Source: Geoglobus sp.
GTDB lineage: Archaea > Halobacteriota > Archaeoglobi > Archaeoglobales > Archaeoglobaceae
Length of the DNA: 16,381 nucleotides
Reading direction: 5' to 3'
NCBI GenBank assembly: GCA_027019885.1
Contig: JALUWC010000079.1
Location: 1-16,381 of the forward strand
Shown: one piece after another, positions 6,709-14,824 of the stretch
Numbering within the stretch: the first letter of the stretch is position 1
Layout: each line of letters begins with the position of its first letter
Notes under the pieces: model-generated
What the model saw: only the letters and a program-made list of their open reading frames with translations
Told to the model about the DNA's origin: nothing
Database searches by the model: none
Made by a program: the position numbers and the translations under genes

Positions 6709-8304
6709 ATGTCCAATCGAAAAAAGGTCCTGATAGTTGGACTTCTCGTTCTGGCACTGATATCCTTTGGATGCGCAAGCAAAAAAACTGAGGCTCCAGC
6801 AGAGAAAGGGACACCAGAAGCAAAGAAAACGCCTGAAATGAAAACCATCACAATAGGTGTGACTGATAAGATAACAGATCTCGATACAGCAAATGCCTAC
6901 GATTTTTACACCTGGGAAGTGATGAACAATATAATGGGTGGCTTGGTGAGATACAAGCCAGGAACAACCGAGCTTGAACCCTATCTTGCAAAGAGCTGGG
7001 AGGTACAGGATGGCGGAAAGGTCTACATATTCCACCTCAGAAAGGATCTGAAGTTTGCTGATGGAACACCATGCACAGCTAAGGATGTTGTCAGGAGCAT
7101 AAAGAGAGTGATGAAGATACAGGGTGACCCGTCATGGCTTGTGACAGACTTTGTTAAGGATGTGGAAGCTGTTGATGACTATACAGTGAAGTTCACATTA
7201 AAAACACCAGTTTCATACTTCCCATCTCTGCTTGCAACTCCACCCTACTTCCCCGTACATCCCGCCTACAAACCAAATGAGATTGACTCGGATCAGACCG
7301 CTGGAGGAGTTGGACCATACAAGATCGTCAACTGGGTGAGGGATCAGGAGTTAATTCTTGAAGCAAATAATAACTTCTTTGGGGATAAACCGAAGGTTGA
7401 CAGGATAATAATAAAATTCTACAAGGATGCAACCACTCTCAGACTTGCATTTGAAAAGGGAGAGGTCGATATAGCCTGGAGAACGCTAACACCAATCGAC
7501 ATTCAAACACTGAAAAAGGAGAAAGATGTTCAGGTTATTGAGGCTCCCGGAGGATTTATAAGGTATCTTGTCCTCAATGGAAATGAAAGCACAGGGTATC
7601 CAACAAAGGATAAGCTTGTAAGGCAGGCGATAGCTGCAGCAATAAACAGACAGGAAATAATCGACACGGTCTTCCTGGGAACGATGCAACCGCTCTACTC
7701 CTTAGTGCCCAACGGAATGTGGTCCCACATTGACGCCTTTAAGGACAAATATGGTGATGGAAATCTTGAGTTGGCAAAACAGCTCCTGACTCAGGCTGGA
7801 TACAGTGAGAACAATAAATTAAAGATCGAACTCTGGTGGACTCCAACACACTACGGTGACACAGAAAAAGATCTCGCCCAGGTCCTGAAAGCTCAGCTTG
7901 AAAAAACAGGAATGATTGAAGTTGAACTAAAGAGCGCAGAGTGGTCAACTTACGTTGATTACGCCAGAAAATCTGCAATGATGGCATCCCTCTTCGGCTG
8001 GTATCCGGACTACCTTGATCCAGACGATTACACGACTCCATTCCTCAAGTCTGGAGCAAACAGGTGGCTTGGTTTTCCGTATTCAGATCCGAAAATGGAT
8101 GAACTGCTTCAGAAAGCAGCAACATCTACTTCAATGAGTGAAAGAGAGCAGTATTACAAGCAGATACAGGAGAAACTTGCTGAGGATACACCAATAATAC
8201 CACTCGTTCAGGGTAAGCTAACAATTGTGGCCAAGAAAAACATAAATGGTATAGTACTTGATCCGACCATGATATTCAGGTATTATCTGCTGGATATTTC
8301 TTAA
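6709..8304 (+). CDS. Peptide/nickel-type ABC transporter substrate-binding lipoprotein (SBP_bac_5)
   Basis: This extracytoplasmic receptor of 531 aa captures substrate for the importer encoded downstream. Residues 1-21 form a lipoprotein signal (basic start, hydrophobic core, LISFGC lipobox) with Cys 22 as the anchor. A Lys/Pro/Thr-rich linker to about residue 45 follows, then the family-5 binding domain, with typical stretches YLAKSWEVQDGGKVYIFHLR, DLKFADGTPCTAKDV and GVGPYKIVNW. Length and layout match DppA/OppA proteins. Dipeptides or oligopeptides are the default substrate, but nickel-chelates, sugars or other small molecules are also carried by this family, so specificity is unassigned. 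Its own promoter and a T-rich terminator separate it from the permease genes, which suggests separate and possibly higher expression. Confidence 0.9.
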   Translation: MSNRKKVLIVGLLVLALISFGCASKKTEAPAEKGTPEAKKTPEMKTITIGVTDKITDLDTANAYDFYTWEVMNNIMGGLVRYKPGTTELEPYLAKSWEVQDGGKVYIFHLRKDLKFADGTPCTAKDVVRSIKRVMKIQGDPSWLVTDFVKDVEAVDDYTVKFTLKTPVSYFPSLLATPPYFPVHPAYKPNEIDSDQTAGGVGPYKIVNWVRDQELILEANNNFFGDKPKVDRIIIKFYKDATTLRLAFEKGEVDIAWRTLTPIDIQTLKKEKDVQVIEAPGGFIRYLVLNGNESTGYPTKDKLVRQAIAAAINRQEIIDTVFLGTMQPLYSLVPNGMWSHIDAFKDKYGDGNLELAKQLLTQAGYSENNKLKIELWWTPTHYGDTEKDLAQVLKAQLEKTGMIEVELKSAEWSTYVDYARKSAMMASLFGWYPDYLDPDDYTTPFLKSGANRWLGFPYSDPKMDELLQKAATSTSMSEREQYYKQIQEKLAEDTPIIPLVQGKLTIVAKKNINGIVLDPTMIFRYYLLDIS

Positions 8305-8320
8305 TTTTTTATTATTTTTT
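8305..8320 (+). terminator. T-rich terminator after the binding-protein gene
   Basis: Immediately after the stop come TTTTTT and, three bases later, TTATTTTTT on the sense strand. This is the oligo-T signal that ends transcription in archaea without a hairpin. Confidence 0.6.
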
Positions 8321-8333
8321 GTTTGAAATAACC

Positions 8334-8341
8334 TTTTTAAG
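8334..8341 (+). promoter_or_regulatory. TATA box of the permease-ATPase operon, leaderless
   Basis: TTTTTAAG preceded by GAAATAACC (a BRE-like purine run) is centred about 27 nt before the ATG at 8363, which lacks a ribosome site. Together with the upstream T-runs it shows a second transcription unit within the transporter cluster. Confidence 0.55.
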
Positions 8342-8362
8342 CAGCGAACAAAAAGCAGGCTC

Positions 8363-9373
8363 ATGCCCTCTCTGAAAGCGTATATAATCACAAGGGCTTT
8401 CCTGGTTTTGCCGACGGTATTGATACTGCTCACTGTGGTATTTTTCATACTTAGAATACTGCCGGGAGACCCTATTTCCTCAATGATTGGGCAGAAAGTT
8501 CCTGAAGAAGTCCTCGAAAAGATGCGTCATGAGGCAGGACTTGACAAGCCAATTCTTATCCAGTATGCTGAATACTTGAAAGGTGTTTTCACAGGAAATC
8601 TGGGCAGATCGATGATATGGGGTAAACGACCTGTTATAGAGGAGATAATGGATAGATTTCCTGCCACTCTTGAGCTCACAATATTTGGGTTCACCATCAG
8701 TGTTATTCTCGGATTGTTGACAGGCTCAATCGCAGCTTTTAAGCATGGATCAAAAATTGATACAGGAATGAGGATATACAGTGTTATTGCATACACTCTC
8801 TTCATTCCGTGGTTTGGTATGCTCTTGCAGATGTTTTTTGGAGTTTACTTAAAATTGTTACCCATTGGTGGCAGAATAACTCCAGACATGGCACCGGAAC
8901 ATATAACAGGCCTGTATGTTCTTGATTCGATTCTTACATTAAACCTCACATCCCTTCGTGACTCACTCCTCTATCTTTTTCTTCCATCTTTGACTCTCGG
9001 AATTGTTCTTTCAGGGGCTTATACAAGGTTGCTGAGAAACAATCTGATTGAAGTGCTCGGTCAAGACTTCATAACTGCATACAGGGCGAGAGGAATTGGT
9101 AATCGAAAAATTGTTAAGCATGCAGTAAAGAATGCTTTTATCCCGGTTGTCACTCTAATGGGTCTGCAGTTTGCAATCCTTCTTGGTGGTGCGGTGCTTA
9201 CAGAGACAACCTTTTCTTGGCCTGGAATGGGGACTTTTCTGATTGAGAGAATAGAATACAGGGATTACACTGCCGTACAGGGCGCAATAGTGTTTTATGC
9301 CCTTTTTGTTGCGATAATCAGTCTTATCGTGGATATAATCTATGCCCTTCTCGATCCAAGAATAAGGTACTGA
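8363..9373 (+). CDS. Peptide-type ABC transporter permease (DppB/OppB family)
   Basis: This is an integral membrane subunit of 336 aa that forms half of the translocation pore. The first membrane helix lies at about residues 10-30 (VLPTVLILLTVVFFILRI), followed by the conserved family element LPGDP. Further helices appear near 100-125, 140-165, 205-225, 270-290 and 305-330. The cytoplasmic EAA-type coupling loop, which contacts the ATPases, is visible as YRARGIG plus HAVKNAFIPV (about 240-260). Length and topology match DppB. The next gene starts about 10 nt after its stop. Confidence 0.92.
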   Translation: MPSLKAYIITRAFLVLPTVLILLTVVFFILRILPGDPISSMIGQKVPEEVLEKMRHEAGLDKPILIQYAEYLKGVFTGNLGRSMIWGKRPVIEEIMDRFPATLELTIFGFTISVILGLLTGSIAAFKHGSKIDTGMRIYSVIAYTLFIPWFGMLLQMFFGVYLKLLPIGGRITPDMAPEHITGLYVLDSILTLNLTSLRDSLLYLFLPSLTLGIVLSGAYTRLLRNNLIEVLGQDFITAYRARGIGNRKIVKHAVKNAFIPVVTLMGLQFAILLGGAVLTETTFSWPGMGTFLIERIEYRDYTAVQGAIVFYALFVAIISLIVDIIYALLDPRIRY

Positions 9374-9380
9374 GGTGATC
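9372..9380 (+). promoter_or_regulatory. Strong ribosome binding site deciding the dppC-like start
   Basis: GAGGTGATC matches nine bases of the consensus complementary to the 16S rRNA tail and overlaps the stop of the preceding gene. It places the start at GTG 9384 rather than GTG 9375, which lies inside the site. Confidence 0.6.
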
Positions 9381-9383
9381 GGA

Positions 9384-10241
9384 GTGGAAGTTGCGAGCAT
9401 TGCGAAAAATCTCTTTGGGTTCATACCGAAGTACGAGGGCAGGAACATGGTAATAGCCGGTCTGGCAATAGTTCTCGTAATTGTTTTTATGGCTGTTTTT
9501 GCAAATATCATCTCTCCTTACAACCCATTGGAAATGACTAAGGACAGGTTGCAGTCTCCAAGTCTGAAACATCTAATGGGTACTGATAATCTTGGAAGAG
9601 ATGTATTTTCGAGAATAATCTACGGTTCGAGAATAGTTCTCACGGTTGTGTTAACTGCTGGAATCTTCTCCATGAGTTTTGGAGTCCCTCTGGGTCTGAT
9701 ATCTGGATATTACGGGGAAAAGCTTGATAGGGCAATTTCAATGATAATGGATTCAATGTATGCATTTCCAAGCCTCATTCTCGCAATAGCGATTGCTGCA
9801 GTTCTCGGTCCAAGTGTGATAAATGCAGTGATAGCAATTTCTGTTGTGTATATCCCCACCTATTTCAGAATGATTCGAGGGCAGGTTCTCAGCCTGAAAA
9901 CAAGACTGTTTGTTGAGGCAGCAAAAACAACTGGTGCAAGTGATTTCAGAATATTGAGGAAATATATTCTTCCAAATCTCGTTCCAACTCTTCTGGTTGT
10001 TTTTTCACTCAACATAGCTGATGCCATTCTCACTGAAGCTGGACTGAGCTTCCTCGGGTTCATAGTGAGCGCTCCCACTCCAGACTGGGGCTTTGAACTT
10101 GGTTCTGGAAGACCCTATCTTCCGGCGGGATACTGGTGGATGATAACATTCCCAGGACTGATGGTCATGCTCCTTTCTCTTGGCTTTGCATTAATTGGTG
10201 AGGGACTCAGCGAAATTTATGCACCGAGGAGGGAGAGGTAA
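9384..10241 (+). CDS. Peptide-type ABC transporter permease (DppC/OppC family)
   Basis: This second membrane subunit of the importer is 285 aa from the preferred GTG at 9384 (288 aa if GTG 9375 is used). A short cytoplasmic N-terminus and a first helix (about 20-43) precede the family marker MGTDNLGRDVFSRIIYGSR. The transport domain follows, with helices near 90-110, 125-150 and 200-225 and one at the end. The coupling loop reads EAAKTTGASDFRI then ILPNLVP. The C-terminus has LGFALIGEGL as in DppC. The stop overlaps the ATG of the next gene by one base (TAATG), so the operon is tightly coupled. Confidence 0.92.
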   Translation: MEVASIAKNLFGFIPKYEGRNMVIAGLAIVLVIVFMAVFANIISPYNPLEMTKDRLQSPSLKHLMGTDNLGRDVFSRIIYGSRIVLTVVLTAGIFSMSFGVPLGLISGYYGEKLDRAISMIMDSMYAFPSLILAIAIAAVLGPSVINAVIAISVVYIPTYFRMIRGQVLSLKTRLFVEAAKTTGASDFRILRKYILPNLVPTLLVVFSLNIADAILTEAGLSFLGFIVSAPTPDWGFELGSGRPYLPAGYWWMITFPGLMVMLLSLGFALIGEGLSEIYAPRRER

Positions 10242-11188
10242 TGCTTATCGAGATCAGAGATCTTGAAACCCAGTTCAAAACGAGAAATGGAATTGTGAGA
10301 GCAGTGGATAGAGTATCAGTGGACTTCGACGTCGGTGAGTTTGTGTCATTTGTTGGAGAAAGTGGATGCGGCAAAACCACCCTTGCATTCTCTGTTATCA
10401 GGCTTATTCCATTTCCCGGCAGGATTACAGCCGGACAGATCTTATTTGATGGTAGAGATTTGACAAGAATTAGCGAAAACGAGATGAGAACTATCAGGGG
10501 AAAGGAAATCGGGATGGTCTTTCAAGACCCCATGACAAGCTTAGACCCTCTCGAAAAAATAGGGGATCTGATGATCGAAACCATCCTCACACACAAAAAA
10601 CTCAGCAAAGATGAGGCAAAGGAAATAGCTGGTGACATGCTTGAAAAAGTAGGACTGCCAAGAAACAGACTCGAATATTATCCACATCAACTCTCAGGGG
10701 GGCAGAGGCAAAGAGTGATGATCGCCATGGCAATAATGCTCAATCCAAAGCTTCTGATTGCAGACGAGCCAACAACAGCCCTGGATGTGATCATTCAGGA
10801 GAAAATAATGAATTTACTTGATGAGCTCAGAAATGAAGGTAAAGCCGTAATGTTTATCACACATGATTTCGCCCTTGCAGCTGAAAGAAGTGACAGAATA
10901 GCTGTGATGTATGCAGGATGGCTTATGGAGTATGGAGACTCCATGAAGCTTGTGAATGAACCCCTTCATCCCTATTCAAAGGCATTGATCCAGTCCGTTC
11001 CTGATCTCTGGGTTGACAGAGAAATAAAGCCAATCCCAGGCTCACCACCTGATTTATCCAATCCTCCAGAAGGTTGCAGATTCAGACCGAGATGCTCTTT
11101 TGCCAAGGAAGTATGCAGGAGAGAGCCACCTGAGGTAAATGTTGATGGCAGAACTGTAAAATGCTGGCTTTACGGGGTGAAAGGATGA
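10241..11188 (+). CDS. Peptide-type ABC transporter ATPase (DppD/OppD family)
   Basis: This cytoplasmic ATPase of 315 aa powers import with its partner encoded next. It has Walker A GESGCGKTT (39-47), a Q-loop MVFQDPMTSLDP, signature LSGGQRQR, Walker B LLIADEPTTALD and switch histidine in FITHD. The C-terminal oligopeptide extension carries four cysteines (GCRFRPRCSFAKEVC then a later KCW), the pattern that holds an iron-sulfur cluster in some OppD proteins. Whether one is bound here is unknown. The ATG is overlapped with the previous stop, and a GAGG precedes it. Confidence 0.94.
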   Translation: MLIEIRDLETQFKTRNGIVRAVDRVSVDFDVGEFVSFVGESGCGKTTLAFSVIRLIPFPGRITAGQILFDGRDLTRISENEMRTIRGKEIGMVFQDPMTSLDPLEKIGDLMIETILTHKKLSKDEAKEIAGDMLEKVGLPRNRLEYYPHQLSGGQRQRVMIAMAIMLNPKLLIADEPTTALDVIIQEKIMNLLDELRNEGKAVMFITHDFALAAERSDRIAVMYAGWLMEYGDSMKLVNEPLHPYSKALIQSVPDLWVDREIKPIPGSPPDLSNPPEGCRFRPRCSFAKEVCRREPPEVNVDGRTVKCWLYGVKG

Positions 11189-12147
11189 TTGAAGTTAGAA
11201 ACCTCAAAAAGTACTTTCCTGTTCAGAAATCGGCTATTGAGTCATTGCTGTCAAAGGAAAAAAAGTGGATAAGAGCAGTAGATGGAATTACATTCAGTAT
11301 GGAAAAAGGAGAGGTTTTATCTCTTATAGGGGAGTCAGGATGCGGGAAAACAACCACTGGAAGACTCATTGCTGGTCTTGAGACACCCACAGATGGAGAA
11401 ATCCTGTTTGAGGGTAAAAATGTTTTGAAATTGAGAAGAAAAGAGTTGAAAAAAGTCAGAAGGAAAATACAGATGATATTTCAGGATCCGTATGCCTCTC
11501 TGAATCCGAGAATGAAAGTTGGGAAACATCTTATTGACCCTTTGCTGATTCACAATATATGTGAGGAAGATGAGGCAAAGGAAACCGCAATGAAAATTCT
11601 TGACAGAGTTGGTTTGCCAGGGGAGGAGTTTTTTGGGAGGTATCCGCATCAGCTCTCGGGTGGACAGAGGCAGAGGGTTGTAATAGCCAGAGCGATGATC
11701 TTAAAACCTGATTTTGTGGTTGCAGATGAGCCTGTCTCAATGATTGATGTAAGTCTGAGGGCAGCCATACTTGAGCTGCTCATGGAGTTCAGGAGGGACT
11801 ACAACCTCAGTATGCTTTTCATAACCCACGACATCTCTGTTGGGAAGATTGTGAGTGACAGAATTTCCGTGATGTATCTTGGCAAAATCGTTGAGACCGG
11901 AGATATGGAAAAAGTTATCGAAAGTCCAAAACACCCATACACTGCAGCTCTTCTCTCGTCTGTGCCGAGCTTTGAAAGAAAAATAGAGAAGATAGACATC
12001 AAAGGAGATGTAGCAAATCCAATGGAAATGCCATCAGGTTGCAGATTCCACCCGAGATGCCCTTTTGCCAAAGAAAAATGCGAGAAAGAGGAACCTGAAC
12101 TCATAGGTGGAAAACATGGATTTGCCTGTCATTATCCTCTCGGCTAA
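11185..12147 (+). CDS. Peptide-type ABC transporter ATPase (DppF/OppF family)
   Basis: This is the second ATPase of the importer, 320 aa from the preferred ATG at 11185. It has the DppF-type N-terminus (LKKYFPVQK with an inserted basic stretch before the strand IRAVDGITF), Walker A GESGCGKTT, Q-loop MIFQDPYASLNP, signature LSGGQRQR, Walker B FVVADEPVSMIDVS and FITHD. The usual second alanine/leucine of the D-loop is replaced by MID, as in many DppF proteins. Its tail also has four cysteines (GCRFHPRCPFAKEKC, then ACHY). The start at 11185 follows GGTGA by 4 nt and overlaps the previous stop as ATGA. The upstream ATG at 11161 would add eight unlikely residues. Confidence 0.94.
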   Translation: MIEVRNLKKYFPVQKSAIESLLSKEKKWIRAVDGITFSMEKGEVLSLIGESGCGKTTTGRLIAGLETPTDGEILFEGKNVLKLRRKELKKVRRKIQMIFQDPYASLNPRMKVGKHLIDPLLIHNICEEDEAKETAMKILDRVGLPGEEFFGRYPHQLSGGQRQRVVIARAMILKPDFVVADEPVSMIDVSLRAAILELLMEFRRDYNLSMLFITHDISVGKIVSDRISVMYLGKIVETGDMEKVIESPKHPYTAALLSSVPSFERKIEKIDIKGDVANPMEMPSGCRFHPRCPFAKEKCEKEEPELIGGKHGFACHYPLG

Positions 12148-12157
12148 TTTTTTAAAT
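12148..12157 (+). promoter_or_regulatory. T-run/TATA element between the transporter and the HAD gene
   Basis: TTTTTTAAAT follows the transporter's last stop directly. Its T-run can end the transporter transcript. Its TTTAAA is centred 26 nt before the GTG at 12179, so it may also serve as the TATA box of a leaderless HAD-nth transcript. Confidence 0.5.
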
Positions 12158-12178
12158 CCTCAATGAAATACTCTCACA

Positions 12179-12760
12179 GTGAAACTTGTTGTATTTGATC
12201 TTGACGGAACACTTGTTGAGTTCAACATACCAGTGGAAGAGGTGAAGAAAAAACTGGGGATAAATGGTTCCATACTCGAGGAGATAATGAAAAGAGAGGA
12301 TGGATGGGAGTGTCTTACGGTTCTTGAGAAGCACGAAATCGACTGTGCGAGAAGATCAAGACTACATTCTGGAGTTAAAGAGTTGTTTGAATTTTTCGAA
12401 GAGAATGGAATTTATACAGCCCTTTACACTAGAAATTCAATGAAGAGTGTTGAAATAAATATCAAAAGGCATGGTCTCAGATTTGACTTTATTTTTACCA
12501 GAGAGGATGAGATAAAACCCTCCCCCCTGCCTGTTATTTACGCAATGGGCGAGGTTGGAGCTGAAAAAGATGACACGATTCTCATCGGGGATTATTATTT
12601 TGATTACCTTACCGCAAGAAATTCAGGAATTGAATTCTGGCTCTATGAAAGTGACAAAGCTCTGGAGGCGCTAAAAAAATTCAGGTTTGTTCCTGACATG
12701 AGATTCAGATGCTACCACAGCCTTAGAAAAGATCTGGAGATGAGAATGAATGGACATTGA
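12179..12760 (+). CDS. HAD-superfamily hydrolase (phosphatase-like)
   Basis: This is a small cytoplasmic phosphatase of 193 aa. Motif I is FDLDGT (nucleophile Asp 7, acid/base Asp 9). A small helical cap spans roughly 15-65. Motif II is LYTRN with Thr 84, motif III Lys 113 in EIKPSP, and motif IV IGDYYFD with Asp 138 and 142. Phosphoglycolate phosphatase-like proteins look like this, but the substrate cannot be read from sequence. The GTG start is chosen because motif I must lie near the N-terminus and the TATA-like element sits 26 nt upstream. Its last 11 bp overlap the start of the endonuclease III gene, so the two are co-translated; the functional link, if any, is unknown. Confidence 0.8.
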   Translation: MKLVVFDLDGTLVEFNIPVEEVKKKLGINGSILEEIMKREDGWECLTVLEKHEIDCARRSRLHSGVKELFEFFEENGIYTALYTRNSMKSVEINIKRHGLRFDFIFTREDEIKPSPLPVIYAMGEVGAEKDDTILIGDYYFDYLTARNSGIEFWLYESDKALEALKKFRFVPDMRFRCYHSLRKDLEMRMNGH

Positions 12761-13379
12761 AAGGATTCTGTCTGTTATGGAAGAAGAGGCAAAGAGAAGA
12801 AAAGCCCCCGTCTATGCTCTTAAGAAAAGAACAACAGACCCTTTCAGAGTTCTCGTTTCAGCTATTCTTTCAACCAGAACAAGAGATGAACAGACTGCAG
12901 CAGTTGCTGAAAGGCTCTTTGAGAGGGTGAAGGGTTTTGACGATCTGAAAAAAATCGATGAGAGTGAGCTTGCAGAGCTGATAAGAGGTGTGGGGTTTTA
13001 CAGAAACAAGGCAAAAATATTAAAAAAGCTTGCAGAAGAGCTTGATGGAAGAGAAATCCCTGACACTCTTGACGAGCTTGTCAAGCTTCCAGGTATTGGA
13101 AGGAAGGTTGCCAATATCGTTCTTTCAGAGGTTTTTGGAAAGGATGCCATAGCAGTCGATACCCATGTTCACAGAATCGCAAACAGACTTGGCATTGTGG
13201 AAACAAAAACTCCTGAAGAGACAGAAATTGAGCTCAAGAAAGTCATCACTGAGGGATTATGGAGAAGGGTTAACAAGGCATTCGTGGGGTATGGGCAGAC
13301 AGTTTGCAAACCTTTGAGACCGCTGTGCAAAGAATGTAGGATTTCAGACATGTGCAAATATTATCTGGAAAAATTATAA
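12750..13379 (+). CDS. nth: Endonuclease III (DNA glycosylase/AP lyase)
   Basis: This base-excision repair enzyme of 209 aa removes oxidised pyrimidines and cleaves the abasic site. The helix-hairpin-helix reads LPGIGRKVAN, with catalytic Lys 119. The catalytic Asp 137 follows in VDTHVHR. Four cysteines at 186, 193, 196 and 202 give the exact C-x6-C-x2-C-x5-C loop that binds the [4Fe-4S] cluster. Length is normal (about 210 aa). The ATG at 12750 has GGAGAT 8 nt upstream inside the HAD gene. Nothing is missing or unusual. Confidence 0.95.
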   Translation: MDIERILSVMEEEAKRRKAPVYALKKRTTDPFRVLVSAILSTRTRDEQTAAVAERLFERVKGFDDLKKIDESELAELIRGVGFYRNKAKILKKLAEELDGREIPDTLDELVKLPGIGRKVANIVLSEVFGKDAIAVDTHVHRIANRLGIVETKTPEETEIELKKVITEGLWRRVNKAFVGYGQTVCKPLRPLCKECRISDMCKYYLEKL

Positions 13380-13400
13380 TAACATTTTACATAACCTAAT

Positions 13401-13415
13401 CGAAAAATTTTAAAG
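13401..13415 (+). promoter_or_regulatory. BRE/TATA promoter of the regulator gene, leaderless
   Basis: CGAAAA followed by ATTTTAAAG reads as a BRE plus TATA box, centred about 27 nt before the ATG at 13438. This is the clearest core promoter in the window. Confidence 0.6.
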
Positions 13416-13437
13416 AAAAACGGAGTATTTGAGGAAT

Positions 13438-14247
13438 ATGAAAGAATACCTCATGAGAGAGCTTGGAAATCAGGGAAGAATTGAAATTTTAAGGAGACTC
13501 AGAGAAAAACCATGCGGTGTTGGTGATATCACTGAAATAAATGGCATCTCATTTTCAACGGCATCAAGGGTTATGTCAAAACTTGAGAGTTTGGATATTG
13601 CTGAAAGGTCTGATGGAAAGTACAGGCTAACAGGTTTTGGTGTTGCGGTGGAAAAAATACTCTCATCACTGGAATGTGTTTATGAATACAGGAATGATAT
13701 TCTTGAGCTCTCTGAATTCATATCTCTCCTTCCGTCTGGATTTGTGGCGGGATTTCATAACCTGAAAAAAGCCACTGTGATGGATGTTGAAACCGCCTTG
13801 GGAATTGGAGTTGAGGCTGTGGCAAAAGCAAAAAACTACGGATTGTATGTAGATAAAGTGATAAGTTATAATGTTTACAGGCTGATGGCTGAGAAAAATC
13901 TTCAAGGCGTTTCTGAGAGGGTTATAAGCAACTATGAAACTCTTTTTGGTAGAAAGTCAACCTTCAGGAAAGTGCTGATGGATATGGATCTTTGCAGGGA
14001 GGAGTACGAGATAATCAAAAACAAGGCCGAGATAAGAGTTCTTGACACACCCATCCAGCTTGGAGTTATTGATGGAAAACTTGGCATTCTTCAGCTAAAC
14101 GACAGGACAGACAGAATATATGTTTCTGAGGACAGGGATTTCATCAGGTGGTGTGAGTATCTTTTCTGGTATCTGTGGGAGAGGGCAGAGAGTGTTGAAT
14201 TGGGAAAAATAGTGGAGGAGGTTATGGCTGAGAAAGGATTAGTCTGA
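13438..14247 (+). CDS. Winged-helix transcriptional regulator (FilR1/DUF1724-like)
   Basis: This is a probable DNA-binding regulator of 269 aa. Residues about 1-75 form an ArsR-like winged helix-turn-helix: [18 protein letters not shown], then the recognition helix [15 protein letters not shown] and a wing ending in YRLTGFG. The remaining 190 residues resemble the sensing domain of methanogen/Archaeoglobus regulators of the DUF1724 (FilR1) group, with [14 protein letters not shown] and the end-domain pattern [14 protein letters not shown]. The ligand and target genes are unknown. The start is ATG 13438, set by the promoter spacing; a TTG at 13429 is also in frame. The end overlaps the fumB end by 26 bp, tail to tail. 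Confidence 0.75.
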   Translation: MKEYLMRELGNQGRIEILRRLREKPCGVGDITEINGISFSTASRVMSKLESLDIAERSDGKYRLTGFGVAVEKILSSLECVYEYRNDILELSEFISLLPSGFVAGFHNLKKATVMDVETALGIGVEAVAKAKNYGLYVDKVISYNVYRLMAEKNLQGVSERVISNYETLFGRKSTFRKVLMDMDLCREEYEIIKNKAEIRVLDTPIQLGVIDGKLGILQLNDRTDRIYVSEDRDFIRWCEYLFWYLWERAESVELGKIVEEVMAEKGLV

Positions 14248-14812
14248 AGTTCTCCTTGACAATGTTCTCCACCTCTCTGTACAGGCTGTTTCCCCTAGCG
14301 TCTATTCCGACGATGCAAGGACCAAAATTCTCAACCTGAAAAACCCATGCAGCTTCTGGCATTCCCAGATCCTCCCAGTAAATTCCTCTGATCTCCTTTA
14401 TTGCCTGCGCAGCCAAAGCCCCTGCCCCACCTGTATATGCAAGGTAAACTCCCTTTCCTTTCAGTGCATTTACAACATCCTCGTTCATGCCCCCTTTGCC
14501 GATTACGATCATCCTGCTCACTCTTTCCAGTATCAGAGGTGTGAGAGAGTTCATTCTCGCAGATGTTGTGGGGCCGGCTGAAATCGCCCTGAATTTTCCG
14601 CCCTCCTCGACAACTATTGGCCCGCAGTGGTATATGATCACGTCCTCCACTCTGAACGGTAAATCCCTACTCTCTTCGAAGTACTCTATCATCCTCATGT
14701 GGGCTTCGTCTCTCGCAGTAACCATCATACCCGTTATGTAGACCACATCTCCAGCACTCAGTTTCAGAATCTCCTCTTTTTTGACAGGAGTTTTGAGCCT
14801 GAACTCAGCCAT
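14222..14812 (-). CDS. fumB: Fumarate hydratase class I, beta subunit (C-terminal half)
   Basis: Together with FumA this subunit (196 aa) makes the two-part [4Fe-4S] fumarase that interconverts fumarate and malate in the citric acid cycle. It corresponds to the C-terminal half of single-chain class I enzymes. Family elements are [20 protein letters not shown] near residue 21, YHCGP near 65, [10 protein letters not shown] near 82, IGKGGM near 107, [10 protein letters not shown] near 125 and DLGMPEA near 150. The start is ATG 14812, 5 nt after GAGGTGA, which overlaps the fumA stop. The alternative ATG at 14818 and the TTG at 14857 would add residues unlike the family. It is co-transcribed with fumA. 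Confidence 0.9.
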   Translation of the reverse strand: MAEFRLKTPVKKEEILKLSAGDVVYITGMMVTARDEAHMRMIEYFEESRDLPFRVEDVIIYHCGPIVVEEGGKFRAISAGPTTSARMNSLTPLILERVSRMIVIGKGGMNEDVVNALKGKGVYLAYTGGAGALAAQAIKEIRGIYWEDLGMPEAAWVFQVENFGPCIVGIDARGNSLYREVENIVKENFRLILSQP

Positions 14813-14817
14813 CTCCA

Positions 14818-14824
14818 TCACCTC
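14818..14824 (-). promoter_or_regulatory. Ribosome binding site of fumB over the fumA stop
   Basis: GAGGTGA includes the fumA TGA stop codon and lies 5 nt before ATG 14812, supporting coupled production of the two fumarase subunits. Confidence 0.65.
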
